NCBI GenBank assembly: GCA_020634035.1
Contig: JACKCM010000006.1
Location: 62,001-126,000 of the forward strand
Source of the DNA: Candidatus Obscuribacterales bacterium
GTDB taxonomy: Bacteria; Cyanobacteriota; Vampirovibrionia; Obscuribacterales; Obscuribacteraceae
Reading direction: 5' to 3'
Length of the DNA: 64,000 nt
A program made the position numbers and the translations under genes. Positions 33,806-42,669 of the stretch are shown here, piece after piece (positions within the stretch are counted from its first letter, which is position 1; each line of letters opens with the position of its first letter). Under the pieces are notes generated by a model. The model was not told the origin of the DNA and did no database searches. It was given only the letters and a program-made list of their open reading frames with translations.

Positions 33806-35980
33806 CTATGGAAGAAGGGGCTGCAAGGGCTTGAACTCACCAATCTGCTTGAAGTGTCTATCGATATTCATGAGAATGCCGTGTCGCAAGTCTCTTTTAC
33901 TACGATCCTCATCATTGACCATCACTCCTTCGAAGAAAGAATCGATTTTGCCGGTGAGGGGCTTGAGACAATCGAGCATGGCTCTGTATTCATCGAAGCT
34001 TACAGGATTCATCAGATGCTCTTTGGTCTCGATTCTGGCTAAAACTTCCCTTTGATAAGATTGCCAGAGGTTTTTCTCTTCATCTGTGGAGAGCAATGAC
34101 TCATCAACTGTAGAGCAAGAGTCGGGCTTCAATATATTGGCCACTCTCACCCCGGAGCGTACAAGCTCTACGCCGTCTTCGGAGGCGAGAAGGTGAGAGA
34201 GCACCTTGCAGCGGTCTTGAACTGTCGAAATCTCCTTAAGAGGCTGCGGCTTAGACAGTACACAGTCGACGATCTCCCGGTTTACGCCCTGAGAAGTGAG
34301 CTTGCTTCTGAGACGCTGCAAAATGAACTCGGTAAGCTCCTCTTTTACCCGACCGCGATCGAAGGCTTTTTTGTTGTTCTTTCGGGCTTCGAGCATGGGC
34401 TCGAATTTGTCAAGAAGAAAGTCGATAACCAGCTCCAGGTCGACAACCTGGTCGCTGAGCCCATCGAGAAGTATATCCACCAGACCCTGGGCGTTGCGAC
34501 GCAGGGCAAAAGGATCGCTCGAACCGGTCGGTCTTTTGCCGAGGGCGAAGAGTCCAGTCAGGTGATCGATTTTATCTATGACACCGGCCCACATACCGAC
34601 CCTGTCCCGGGGAATATCGTCATCGGTATGCCTGGGGGCATAGTGGCTGGCAATAGCTCGTACAACCTCTTCCGGTTCGGACTCTGCCGATGCGTACCAG
34701 GCTCCGACATAACCCTGGAGTTCGGGCAGTTCGCCAACCAGATTGGTGACCAGATCAAGCTTGGCAAGCTCCACAGCACGCTTCAAATGCTGACCCAGAG
34801 CCGCATCGAGCTCCATGGTCTTACTGAGGAATTGAGCCAGTTCCACCAGACGTTCCCGCTTTGCCAGATAGCTGCCGAGACCGTGTTGATAGGTGAGCTG
34901 ATCTAAATCGGCAACTCTATCTTCTAGCTTTTTCTTCTGGTCATCGAAATAGAAGAACTTTCCATCGGCAAGCCGAGCTCTCAAAACCCTTTCGTTGCCC
35001 TGACGAATAGTCTCTCTGGCGCTCTCACGATCGTTGTTGGCCACTGTGATGAAACAGGGCAACAGATTGTTAGTCTTGATCGAATCAGGACTGCTGTCAC
35101 CATTTTGCTTCTGCACCGGGAAGTACCGCTGGTGGTGCACCATAATCGTCTCTAAAAGCGCATCGGGCAAAGCAAGATAATCTTCTGAGAAGGTCCCTTT
35201 CACTGCGTATGGCCACTCGGTGATATTGACCACCTCTTCCAGCAATCCGCTGTCGAGCTTCTTAGATTCACCGCCGGCTTCTTTGCTCAGTTTCTCGACC
35301 TGTTCCAAGATGATGGAGCGGCGCTTACCTTGATCTACTAAAACAAAAGCAGCTTTCAGCTTCTCTGAGTATTGCGACGGGTCTTCTAATTCGATCGCTC
35401 CGGGAGCAAGAATGCGATGACCGACAGACTGTCTGCCCGCCTCAACGTTGTTTATGGAGAAAGGCACCACCTCTTTATCCAGAAGCGAGACCAGCCAGCG
35501 AATAGGCCTGGAGAATTTGAAATCTGAATTGCCCCAGCGCATCAGACGCTCGCCTGATATATGGTTTATCACCCGGGGGACAATGTCAGCAAGCAATTCT
35601 GCGGTTTTCTTGCCCTGGATGGTGATGTTGGCGACTATATATTCGACATCGCCTACTTTCTCTTTTGCCAGATCCTTCACATCGATGCCGTTTTTCTGGG
35701 CGAAGCCGATAGCCGCTTTCTTCGGAGAACCGTCCGCTTCGAAACCGGCATCATATTTGGGACCGCGCACAGACTTCTCGATAGTCGGCTGCTCTTCGGG
35801 AAGACCGTTTACCACCACGGTCAATCGACGTGGGGTGGCATAGGTCTTGATTTCATCGAAGGGCAGGGACTGCCCTTTTAATTCTTCGGTAAATAAGGTG
35901 GTCAGTCTGGTCTGCGCTTCTGGAATATGAGCGGCTGGCAGCTCTTCAACACCGATCTCCAATAAATAAATGCCCGACAT
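33806..35980 (-). CDS. glyS: Glycyl-tRNA synthetase beta subunit
   Basis: 724 residues, typical for the bacterial tetrameric enzyme. N-terminal LLEIGVEELPA, then RGPKYDAG, RPIRWLVSLL, GHRIL and a C-terminal anticodon-binding DALR-like region ending FKPLQPLLP are characteristic of GlyS. The alpha subunit gene glyQ, often immediately upstream, is not here; the upstream neighbour is a divergent WG-repeat lipoprotein gene. Charges tRNA-Gly in the cytoplasm. Confidence 0.95.
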   Translation of the reverse strand: MSGIYLLEIGVEELPAAHIPEAQTRLTTLFTEELKGQSLPFDEIKTYATPRRLTVVVNGLPEEQPTIEKSVRGPKYDAGFEADGSPKKAAIGFAQKNGIDVKDLAKEKVGDVEYIVANITIQGKKTAELLADIVPRVINHISGERLMRWGNSDFKFSRPIRWLVSLLDKEVVPFSINNVEAGRQSVGHRILAPGAIELEDPSQYSEKLKAAFVLVDQGKRRSIILEQVEKLSKEAGGESKKLDSGLLEEVVNITEWPYAVKGTFSEDYLALPDALLETIMVHHQRYFPVQKQNGDSSPDSIKTNNLLPCFITVANNDRESARETIRQGNERVLRARLADGKFFYFDDQKKKLEDRVADLDQLTYQHGLGSYLAKRERLVELAQFLSKTMELDAALGQHLKRAVELAKLDLVTNLVGELPELQGYVGAWYASAESEPEEVVRAIASHYAPRHTDDDIPRDRVGMWAGVIDKIDHLTGLFALGKRPTGSSDPFALRRNAQGLVDILLDGLSDQVVDLELVIDFLLDKFEPMLEARKNNKKAFDRGRVKEELTEFILQRLRSKLTSQGVNREIVDCVLSKPQPLKEISTVQDRCKVLSHLLASEDGVELVRSGVRVANILKPDSCSTVDESLLSTDEEKNLWQSYQREVLARIETKEHLMNPVSFDEYRAMLDCLKPLTGKIDSFFEGVMVNDEDRSKRDLRHGILMNIDRHFKQIGEFKPLQPLLP

Positions 35981-36297
35981 TTTCTAAATATCCGTTTCTC
36001 GAATTTCCCTGATAAATGGAATAAATTGCCATTTGCTTATTCAGGATATCCACACCCATGTTCAGATAAATGAAATATGGAGATATATTTTCAAGGAATT
36101 AACATGATCATCTAAAGCACCTGCTCAGCCCCGGATGTGGTGCAATTCACCGGTTATAAAGAGAAGGTTGTCACGAGACAAGAACAAAAGCGCATCAAAT
36201 TTGACACAAAATCCGGCAATAGCTTAGATATGATTACTAAAATACTTACTAATATTTTGTACGAAGATTCGAAAAACCTACCAGACCAGGGAAGACC
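35981..36297. other. Divergent intergenic region of glyS and the WG lipoprotein
   Basis: 317 A+T-rich bases between divergent starts. It holds the promoter listed at 36201-36229 for the rightward gene and an imperfect inverted repeat with AAATGG and CCATTT arms at about 36015-36035 upstream of glyS. No gene seen. Confidence 0.5.
36201..36229 (+). promoter_or_regulatory. Sigma-70 promoter of the WG lipoprotein operon
   Basis: TTGACA (36201-36206) is a perfect -35 and TTAGAT (36224-36229) a fair -10, 17 bases apart, about 70 bases upstream of ATG 36298. Typical of the primary sigma factor encoded at 21.7 kb. Confidence 0.5.
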
Positions 36298-37620
36298 ATG
36301 AAAGCCTTATTAAAAATCTTGTTTTTGCTGATTTTCGCCGGAATCACCTTCTCCGCCTGTGAGAAGAAATCCAGTGAAATCGTCGTGCCCGAAGAGAAGG
36401 GTCCGAAATGGGGCTATATCGACCACAGCGGCAAATTCGTGATCAAACCCAAGTTCCGGCGAGTGAAGTCTTTTCACGAAGGTCTGGCTGCCGCCGACCT
36501 CCACGCCCGCTGGGGTTTCATCGACAAAGAGGGCAATTTTAAAATTCCCCGTCAGTACGAAGACGTCAAAGACTTTGCCGGTGGCTATGCCGGGGTTCAG
36601 ATCGGCGGCAAATGGGGTGTTGTCGATAAGAACGGAGAGCTGGTAGTACCCTGTGAACACATCGATGTCGGAGTAGCCCATGAGGTCAATCCCGATGCCG
36701 AAGACCACGCCGTGCTCCTGCCCTATAAAAGCAAAGAAGACAACCTCTGGGGCTTCAAAGATTTCGGTCCCCATGGTCAGGGAGATATCTATCCCCAGTG
36801 GGCTCAGGTCAAAAATTTCAACGATGGTCTCTGCCCGGTCCAGGATCCTAAATCGGGCAAATGGGGCTATATCAATAATAAGGGTGAAGTGGTCATCCCT
36901 TATAAATTTGATTCGGCTTCGGTCTTTCAAGACCGTGTAGCCGAGTGCATGATGGGTGATGACTTTCTCTGGGTCGATCAGATCGGCACCCTGGCAGAAA
37001 AATCGAGACTGCAGAGTAATCAGCTTTTCTCAGAAGGCGTTGCCTTGCAGCAAAGAAAAGGCAAGTTCGTATTCATCAACCGAAAAGGCAAACGCGCCTT
37101 CCGTAAAAAATTCCGCTACGCCGACAACTTCTCCGAAGGACTGGCGGTGGTTCAGCCCCTGCGTTCTATCAAGCGCGGCTTCATAGATACCCGGGGTCAC
37201 CTGGTTATCGATGCTATCTATGATGATGCCCGGGGCTTCTCAGATCAGGTTGCCGCAGTCAGAGTGGATCCTGATGAATTCTTCAAGATCTACAACGAGA
37301 ACGGCACTCCCAAGGACGGATCCAAGAAGAAACCGGAAGAATCTGATGAAGACGGCGACGACAGAGATGAAGACGGCGAAAAAATAGAGCCGAAAGACGG
37401 TGAAGCCGCTCACGAAGAAGACACCAAATCCGATACCGATGCAGAGAAATCCGATAAATCGGAGAAATCTGAAAAATCTGAAGCCTCAGATAAATCGGTC
37501 AAAGACAAGGATGCCGATTCAGAGAAGACAGAGAAATCTGACAAAGCTGAAAAGCCGGCCAAATCTGAAAAATCTGAGAAATCAGAAAAAGCAGACAAAG
37601 CAGACAAAGACAAAGAATAA
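36298..37620 (+). CDS. WG-repeat lipoprotein with charged repeat tail
   Basis: 440 residues. A lipoprotein signal (LLIFAGITFSAC, lipid on C20) is followed by about seven WG repeats (about 35-330), each with a core like KWGYIDHSGKFVIKP and a following FHEGLA; these form beta-structured modules common in outer-surface proteins of unknown ligand. Residues 340-440 are an acidic and lysine-rich tail with repeated EKSDK/EKSEK units. AGGGA lies a few bases upstream of the ATG. First gene of a likely three-gene operon. Confidence 0.85.
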   Translation: MKALLKILFLLIFAGITFSACEKKSSEIVVPEEKGPKWGYIDHSGKFVIKPKFRRVKSFHEGLAAADLHARWGFIDKEGNFKIPRQYEDVKDFAGGYAGVQIGGKWGVVDKNGELVVPCEHIDVGVAHEVNPDAEDHAVLLPYKSKEDNLWGFKDFGPHGQGDIYPQWAQVKNFNDGLCPVQDPKSGKWGYINNKGEVVIPYKFDSASVFQDRVAECMMGDDFLWVDQIGTLAEKSRLQSNQLFSEGVALQQRKGKFVFINRKGKRAFRKKFRYADNFSEGLAVVQPLRSIKRGFIDTRGHLVIDAIYDDARGFSDQVAAVRVDPDEFFKIYNENGTPKDGSKKKPEESDEDGDDRDEDGEKIEPKDGEAAHEEDTKSDTDAEKSDKSEKSEKSEASDKSVKDKDADSEKTEKSDKAEKPAKSEKSEKSEKADKADKDKE

Positions 37621-37647
37621 AAATTGCTCAATATGGAAGCATACATA

Positions 37648-38274
37648 ATGCCGGCTCTCATAGCGATAGTCACCCTTGTGGCGGTGCTGGCCCTGGCTGC
37701 CAACGCCAGAGCATCCGAGCCGGATCGCAGTCAGATTGCCAATCTTCTTCAATCGGCAAGTCTGGCACGAGGTAGTGGCGACCATGGTCAATCGGCCATG
37801 CTCTACGAAAGAGCGCTTTCTCAAATCGATTCGATGAAGAAAGTGGACGAGTCACTTTTGAGCGAGTGCCTGGTCAATTATTCTGACGTCCTGGACAAAT
37901 CCGGCGAGCGCATAAAAGCAGAAGAACACAGAAAGAGACTGCTTGCCATCTGGAACAGCGCGCTCGCCTCTGGTGACGCCGACCTGATGACCGAGGTAGA
38001 TTACCTTTGCGCCAACGCCACTTTCGGCGCCCAGACCGCAGATGTGGCAAACTATTATGAGAGATTGCTAGCTGCTAGAGAAAAGACCCATTCTCCAAAC
38101 AGCGAAGTTTTCATCAATACGGTGGTCATCTATGCCCGGCTGATGAGAAGCCTGGGAGAAAAAGCTATCGCCGACCAGCTCGAGCAACATGCCGAAAACT
38201 TGCGCGCCGGCGGAGCAAATCAAATAGAGGTAGACAGCGATGAAAATACCGAGCCGCCTCAATCGCAAGACTAA
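37648..38274 (+). CDS. Exported TPR-like hypothetical protein
   Basis: About 208 residues. Signal peptide MPALIAIVTLVAVLALAANA, then three or four helix pairs (SASLARGSGDHGQSAMLYERAL, LLSECLVNYSDVLDKSGE, YYERLLAAREKT) that look like TPR repeats, and an acidic C-terminus. GGAAG nine bases upstream supports ATG 37648; TTG 37624 and ATG 37633 are alternatives. It overlaps the next gene by 35 bases, so the two are translated together. Confidence 0.65.
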   Translation: MPALIAIVTLVAVLALAANARASEPDRSQIANLLQSASLARGSGDHGQSAMLYERALSQIDSMKKVDESLLSECLVNYSDVLDKSGERIKAEEHRKRLLAIWNSALASGDADLMTEVDYLCANATFGAQTADVANYYERLLAAREKTHSPNSEVFINTVVIYARLMRSLGEKAIADQLEQHAENLRAGGANQIEVDSDENTEPPQSQD

Positions 38275-39247
38275 GGTCCTGCTTGCCGCTCTCGCCTTTT
38301 CTTTGTTGCCTCTGCCTGGCTACGCCTGGGAATATGCCGGTCTTGAATTTTTCGGCTCTTCCCAGCTTACAAAAGACGAGATCGAGAAGATGCTTCATCT
38401 CGGTCGAGGTTCAAGCATCGAGAAGATGGAGAAAGCAAAAGAGAGACTGGAGCAAAAAATAGAGAAGCTCAAACTCTTTGCCAATATTCAGATAGTCACC
38501 GCCGACTCAGATAGAGCCTATGTCTCGGTAGATCTCATCGAAGTCGGTGACGACATGATACCAACTCGCAAACTGCCCAATCCGCACCATGTCACCACCA
38601 GAAGCGAGAAGCCGGAGCTGCTTCTGGCGCGCCTGAATGCAAGACTGGATGAACTCACTGCCACCGGCAGAGATTGGAAAACAATATATAAAGGTGGTAT
38701 CAAGCTCTATTCCGATGAACCGGCTAATCAGCTGGTCGAAGAGATTAGAAGATTCGCCCCGACCATGAAACCGGACTGGCTGGCGGTGGTATCGAATGAC
38801 CCTGATCCGGAAAGGCGTATCCAGGCTATTGAGCTTTTGAACTGGTCCGGCGATTCTGTCGACACCTGCTACAGGTTGATAGGGGCCATAGACGACAGCA
38901 ACTATAGAGTGAGGGGAGCAGCAACCCGCTTTATTTTCGACCGGCTCGATCTATTGCCCCATGACTTCCCCTTCGAGGATCTGATGCACGCCCTCTGCCG
39001 TCAGATTGGTCGGCCCTCCCATGAAGACCGGGTCAAATCGGCGTATCTCATGTTCGCCATTCTCAACCGAAAACCGCTTCTTACCGGCATGGCTTCCGAA
39101 TGTGCCGGTAAGCAAGTAGATATCTATGCAGAAAAGAGCGTTATCCCGACTCTAAGAAGCATTGCCGAAAGGCTCAAAACAAAATTCGACCAGCCTGCAC
39201 CGGTCAAAAGAACAAACCTGGCCCCGCCCCCATCTTCTGGGTTCTGA
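38240..39247 (+). CDS. Exported protein with POTRA-like and HEAT-like regions
   Basis: 335 residues. Signal peptide (VLLAALAFSLLPLPGYA). Residues 28-95, FFGSSQLTKDEIEKML, SIEKMEKAKERLEQKIEKL, ANIQIVT and YVSVDLIEVGD, have the beta-alpha-alpha-beta-beta order and spacing of a POTRA domain. The rest (about 150-300) looks like HEAT-like helices (PDWLAVVSNDPDPERRIQAIELLNWSGD, split). No barrel follows. It could be a periplasmic scaffold working with the WG lipoprotein and TPR protein before it. Confidence 0.6.
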   Translation: MKIPSRLNRKTKVLLAALAFSLLPLPGYAWEYAGLEFFGSSQLTKDEIEKMLHLGRGSSIEKMEKAKERLEQKIEKLKLFANIQIVTADSDRAYVSVDLIEVGDDMIPTRKLPNPHHVTTRSEKPELLLARLNARLDELTATGRDWKTIYKGGIKLYSDEPANQLVEEIRRFAPTMKPDWLAVVSNDPDPERRIQAIELLNWSGDSVDTCYRLIGAIDDSNYRVRGAATRFIFDRLDLLPHDFPFEDLMHALCRQIGRPSHEDRVKSAYLMFAILNRKPLLTGMASECAGKQVDIYAEKSVIPTLRSIAERLKTKFDQPAPVKRTNLAPPPSSGF

Positions 39248-39312
39248 CCGGCTATGAGAAATTTCAATAAGCAGGCGTTAGATTTTTGGAATTATGGGTA
39301 CTAATACAATTA

Positions 39313-39387
39313 GCTGGTAGAAGTTGAAAGCTGCCCGGGCTTATATATTTAATTCGTATTTGGGCGCCTTCTACCAGCGCCTTTTTT
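39313..39387 (+). terminator. Long hairpin with T6 run
   Basis: GCTGGTAGAAG (39313-39323) pairs perfectly with CTTCTACCAGC (39368-39378) across 44 bases that contain a weaker inner GCCC/GGGC helix; TTTTTT follows at 39382-39387. It would terminate the plus-strand operon ending at 39247, and its T-run overlaps the stop of the convergent ferredoxin gene. The size is larger than needed for a terminator, so a small RNA ending here is possible. Confidence 0.55.
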
Positions 39388-39709
39388 ATTCTCTGATTCT
39401 GCCCCGGCCATCATAAAAAAGCCGTTCGACCGGTTTGTCGCCAAGCAGATGCTCTTCGACAATCTCCCGGGCATCCTCCGGCTTGACATGGGCATACCAG
39501 ACCGATTCGGGATAGACCACCACCATGGGACCGTTGCCGCAATGGTCGAAACAGCCTGCTTTGTTAATGCGGAAGCGGGTCTTCAGACCTCGTTCGAAGA
39601 CCTCTTTACGAAGGGCGTCAAAGACTTCCACCCCGCCCTCTTGAGAGCAGGTTTTGCCGCTAAAGCAGACGAACACATGTTTTTCGAATACATCCATAAT
39701 CGCTGCCAT
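39386..39709 (-). CDS. Thioredoxin-like [2Fe-2S] ferredoxin
   Basis: 107 residues from the chosen ATG. HVFVCFSGKTCSQEGG and RINKAGCFDHCGNGPMVVVYPESVWYAHV are the signature of thioredoxin-fold ferredoxins. The four ligands are C15, C21, C53 and C57. An electron carrier in the cytoplasm; partner unknown. The frame is open back to 39814 but that extension is not conserved. The start sits on the opposite strand from the rplJ promoter region, about 310 bases from rplJ. Confidence 0.85.
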   Translation of the reverse strand: MAAIMDVFEKHVFVCFSGKTCSQEGGVEVFDALRKEVFERGLKTRFRINKAGCFDHCGNGPMVVVYPESVWYAHVKPEDAREIVEEHLLGDKPVERLFYDGRGRIRE

Positions 39710-39771
39710 TATAGTCCAGAGCTTTGTATAGTCCCAAAAGTAATAATGTATGTAATATTCGATATTTATCC

Positions 39772-39800
39772 TTGACGTCCAAATGGTGAGCTGGGAGAAT
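39772..39800 (+). promoter_or_regulatory. Possible promoter of the rplJL leader
   Basis: TTGACG (39772-39777) and GAGAAT (39795-39800) lie 17 bases apart just before the L10 leader. The -10 is a poor match, so this is tentative, but position fits a leader transcript beginning near 39807. Confidence 0.3.
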
Positions 39801-39818
39801 CTCTGCTTACGCAAAGCT

Positions 39819-39893
39819 GCGTCGGGCCGCAGACAGTCGGTACCTCGAAAGAGGCATAATGAACTTCTTGTAAGCTTCGCCGACCTAGGTCAC
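39819..39893 (+). promoter_or_regulatory. Ribosomal protein L10 leader
   Basis: The conserved core seen in L10 leaders is recognisable: CCGCAGACAGTCGG, a hairpin CCTC-GAAA-GAGG, then GTAAGCTTCGCCGACCTAGG, with GTCGG (39836-39840) pairing to CCGAC (39880-39884). In other bacteria L10 with L12 binds this RNA and represses its own operon. Placement before rplJ supports the call. Confidence 0.75.
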
Positions 39894-39935
39894 ACATGAG
39901 ATATCAATCTCTGGGTAATTTTTACTCCAGTGTGG

Positions 39936-39964
39936 TCCCTGCGGTATTACTGCCGGGATTTTTT
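39936..39964 (+). terminator. Attenuator of the rplJ-rplL operon
   Basis: TCCCTGCGGTA and TACTGCCGGGA pair with one mismatch and one wobble, followed by six T. It lies between the L10 leader and the rplJ ribosome-binding site, so it could stop transcription when L10 occupies the leader. Confidence 0.7.
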
Positions 39965-40015
39965 CTTGGCCGTAATTCGACAAGCTATAACTACTCGTCA
40001 ATTAAGGAGGCATCA

Positions 40016-40546
40016 ATGGCCACCAAAGAACGCAAGCGAGAGATAGTAACCGAGCTTCAAGAGTTCTTTAACGACGGAAAAGTAGTGATAGTCACTGACC
40101 TGACAGGACTAACCGTGTCAGAGATGACAGCGTTTCGCAGCACCTTGAGACAGGACAATGCACGCATGAAAGTGGCCAAGAATACTTTGGTCAAAAGAGT
40201 CGTGGATGGTACTGAATACAAGGAGCTGAATACGCTGGCCAAGGGGCCCTCAGCTTTTGTAGTCGGCTATGACGATCCTGCCCAACCGGCAAAGACCGTT
40301 GTGGACGTACTGAAGAAGATGAAGAAAGGCTCCATCCGCGGTGCAGTTCTCGAAGGCAAGGCCCTGAATGCTGAGCAGGTCAAAAACCTCGCTCAACTTC
40401 CCACGAAAGAAGAGCTTCTCTCTTCGATCATGGGAGGTCTGGATTCCGGAGCTCGCGGCATAGCCGGACTCTTGGAAGCCGTAATCAGAGACATCGCTCT
40501 ACTTGCTGAAGAAGTCGCAAAGAAAAACGAAGCTAGCTCAAGCTAA
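40016..40546 (+). CDS. rplJ: 50S ribosomal protein L10
   Basis: 176 residues. Base of the L7/L12 stalk of the large subunit. MATKERKREIVTELQEFF, VVIVTDLTGLTVSEMTAFR, and VAKNTLVKR are typical; the C-terminal helix that binds L12 dimers follows. AAGGAGG (40004-40010) five bases upstream makes ATG 40016 certain; the frame open from 39896 is leader. rplK and rplA, common upstream neighbours, are absent. Confidence 0.97.
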   Translation: MATKERKREIVTELQEFFNDGKVVIVTDLTGLTVSEMTAFRSTLRQDNARMKVAKNTLVKRVVDGTEYKELNTLAKGPSAFVVGYDDPAQPAKTVVDVLKKMKKGSIRGAVLEGKALNAEQVKNLAQLPTKEELLSSIMGGLDSGARGIAGLLEAVIRDIALLAEEVAKKNEASSS

Positions 40547-40566
40547 TCACACTAAGGAGTTGAAAA

Positions 40567-40953
40567 ATGGCTACAAAATTATCTGTAGATGAATTACTGG
40601 AACAAATCGGTTCTTTGACCCTGCTCGAAGCAGCTGATCTGAAATCCAAAATGGAAGAAAAATTCGGCGTTACCGCTGCCGCTCCCGTGGCTGCAGTAGC
40701 CGTAGGTGGTGGTGCTGCCGCCGGTGCTGAAGAAGAAGAGAAGACCGAATTCGACGTCGTTCTCGAATCTGCCGGCGACAAGAAAATCAACGTACTCAAA
40801 GTTGTACGTGAAATCACCGGTCTTGGTCTGAAAGAAGCTAAAGAGCTCGTTGACAGCGCTCCGAAGCCGGTTAAAGAGAAGATCAAGAAAGAAGAAGCCG
40901 AAGAGATCAAGAAAAAGCTTGAGGAAGCTGGCGCCAAGGTGGAAATCAAGTAA
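40567..40953 (+). CDS. rplL: 50S ribosomal protein L7/L12
   Basis: 128 residues. N-terminal dimerisation domain (LSVDELLEQIGSLTLLEAADL), Ala/Gly hinge (about 38-58), and the C-terminal factor-binding domain with KTEFDVVLE, KINVLKVVREITGLGLKEAKELVD. AAGGAG precedes the ATG. rpoB does not follow as in many genomes; instead a zinc-ribbon TPR gene does. Confidence 0.97.
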   Translation: MATKLSVDELLEQIGSLTLLEAADLKSKMEEKFGVTAAAPVAAVAVGGGAAAGAEEEEKTEFDVVLESAGDKKINVLKVVREITGLGLKEAKELVDSAPKPVKEKIKKEEAEEIKKKLEEAGAKVEIK

Positions 40954-40968
40954 CGCAAAATGCGTTAC
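40950..40968 (+). other. Short stem-loop at the rplL stop
   Basis: GTAACGCA and TGCGTTAC pair perfectly over eight bases around AAA, covering the rplL stop. No T-run follows, so it is more likely a stability or processing element between rplL and the downstream gene than a terminator. Confidence 0.4.
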
Positions 40969-40998
40969 CCTGGAAGTGTGTGATTCAGGAGAGAGTTT

Positions 40999-42612
40999 AT
41001 GCGCTGCCCAGGATGTAACCTATTCCACCCGGCTCACTATGATACCTGCATAAGTTGCGGGATCAGCCTCAAAGCCGAATCGAATCCTGAAGAGGGAGCA
41101 GCCGTGACCACGGAAGTGGCCGATACGGCTGCTCCTTCTGGCAATAACAGCAAAAGAAGATCTAAAAACCTCAATCTAGAAAGCCGCGCAGGCACCCCGG
41201 TTTTTGCCGGTGTTCTATTCGGATTAGTTATTCTGCTACTGGCTGCCGGTGCCACCTTTTTCTTTTTGACTCGCTCCGGGGACGATACCAGACTGGTCAA
41301 AAAAGGAAGGATGGAACTGGACAAAGGGCAGTATGCTTTTGCGGTATCCAGTCTCAAAAAAGCACTCGAAGCCGATCCTAATAACCCCAGAGCCTATTTG
41401 CTGATGGCAAGGGCCTATGTTGGAATCGACAAGGTCGACGAAGCCTGGGAAGCGATAGGCAAAGCTCAGAAACTTGGCAAAGGGGTGGCGACCGAGCCGG
41501 AGCTCGCCTCCGACCTGGCTAATTACTACAGGCTGCGCAAGCAGTACGAAAAATCTATCGATCTGATTCGTCCTCTGGCAGATCAGAATATCCCGGGCAA
41601 ACGGGGCGAACTTGCCGACCTCAATGCCCTGGCAGGTGACGAAGCCTTGAGCAGTGGCGATCTCGAAAAGGCTCTTCGTAGCTGGGAAGAGGTCCAGACC
41701 CTTAAAGAAGGCTCTCGCTTCGGAGAGGCCGAAGCTCGCCTTGCCACCATCTATGAAAAGCTCGCCAAGCAGTTTGCTGCAGAGAAGAAAGACGACGAAG
41801 CTCTGGCATATCTTGCCAAACTGACAGCGATCAATAAAAATCCAAAGCATTATGAAACCAGCGCCGAAATCTACGAAAAATCGGACAAGCTCGAGCTGGC
41901 CATCGACCAGCTACGCAAAGCCCTCGAATTAAGCGCCAGCCCGAGGCTGCAAAGGAAGCTCGCTACGCTCCTTGCCCGCCGGGGCAAAGAGATGCTCGAT
42001 GCAGGCCAGTCAGAGACAGGCTATGCCTATCTACAACAGGCCAGGTCCATCGATCCATCGAGCGCACTTCCTGAAGTCACTTTGAAGAGGGTTCAAGTAG
42101 GTGTAGACCCGAGCACCAGAATGCCGATGATCTCTGGCGAAGTCTGGAACCCGGGCACAAGAAGCATCGGTCAGCTCAGTCTCAAAGTCGATCTCTATGA
42201 CAGCAAGAGCCTCCAGACAGTGTTTTCGAAAGAGACAAAACTGGTGGACGAGTTTGTCCGACCTTTAAAAGCCAAAGAGTCTAAAGACTTCACTTTCATC
42301 TCTGACACCCAGGCCAGGGCCGACGGGACCATGGAGTTTCAGGTCTATATAGACGGCTCATTGTATAAAGCCTACAAATTCGAAAAGAGAAAAGCACCGT
42401 CGGCAGTGTCAGAGACCACAGCCACCAGTCCTGCCGAGACAGAAGTTGTGCCACAGCCAGCCTTGCGTCCGGCGATCAAAACACCGAAGATGCCGCCGCT
42501 TAATTATGGCAGTGCACCGACACCCGGAAGCGCCCCGGTTCCGACTACCCAACCAGGCGGCTCCACATCTTCGACCCCTGAAGAGAAGACCCTTCAAGAT
42601 CTGGATTTCTAA
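40999..42612 (+). CDS. Zinc-ribbon, membrane-anchored TPR protein
   Basis: 537 residues. CPGC (3-6) and CISC (17-20) make a zinc ribbon; one helix (about 72-95, FGLVILLLAAGATFFFL) anchors it; TPR repeats (about 108-350, such as YAFAVSSLKKALEADPNNPRAYLLMARAYV in parts) follow, then a beta-domain (about 360-460) and a Pro/Thr-rich tail. AGGAGA seven bases upstream gives a good start. Located behind rplL, possibly on the same transcript. Function unknown; scaffolding outside the membrane is inferred. Confidence 0.75.
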   Translation: MRCPGCNLFHPAHYDTCISCGISLKAESNPEEGAAVTTEVADTAAPSGNNSKRRSKNLNLESRAGTPVFAGVLFGLVILLLAAGATFFFLTRSGDDTRLVKKGRMELDKGQYAFAVSSLKKALEADPNNPRAYLLMARAYVGIDKVDEAWEAIGKAQKLGKGVATEPELASDLANYYRLRKQYEKSIDLIRPLADQNIPGKRGELADLNALAGDEALSSGDLEKALRSWEEVQTLKEGSRFGEAEARLATIYEKLAKQFAAEKKDDEALAYLAKLTAINKNPKHYETSAEIYEKSDKLELAIDQLRKALELSASPRLQRKLATLLARRGKEMLDAGQSETGYAYLQQARSIDPSSALPEVTLKRVQVGVDPSTRMPMISGEVWNPGTRSIGQLSLKVDLYDSKSLQTVFSKETKLVDEFVRPLKAKESKDFTFISDTQARADGTMEFQVYIDGSLYKAYKFEKRKAPSAVSETTATSPAETEVVPQPALRPAIKTPKMPPLNYGSAPTPGSAPVPTTQPGGSTSSTPEEKTLQDLDF

Positions 42613-42669
42613 AATCCAAAAGCTAAAAGCCGAGAATCAATCATGCGGCACCGGCGGCGATATCAATCG

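Noticed and set aside
37410..37703. Minus-strand Ser/Phe-rich frame opposite the WG lipoprotein tail
   Set aside because: Mirror of the EKSDK repeats of the real gene; no start signal.
40950..40968. Stem-loop at the rplL stop as a terminator
   Set aside because: No T-run follows, so it is listed as a stem-loop only.
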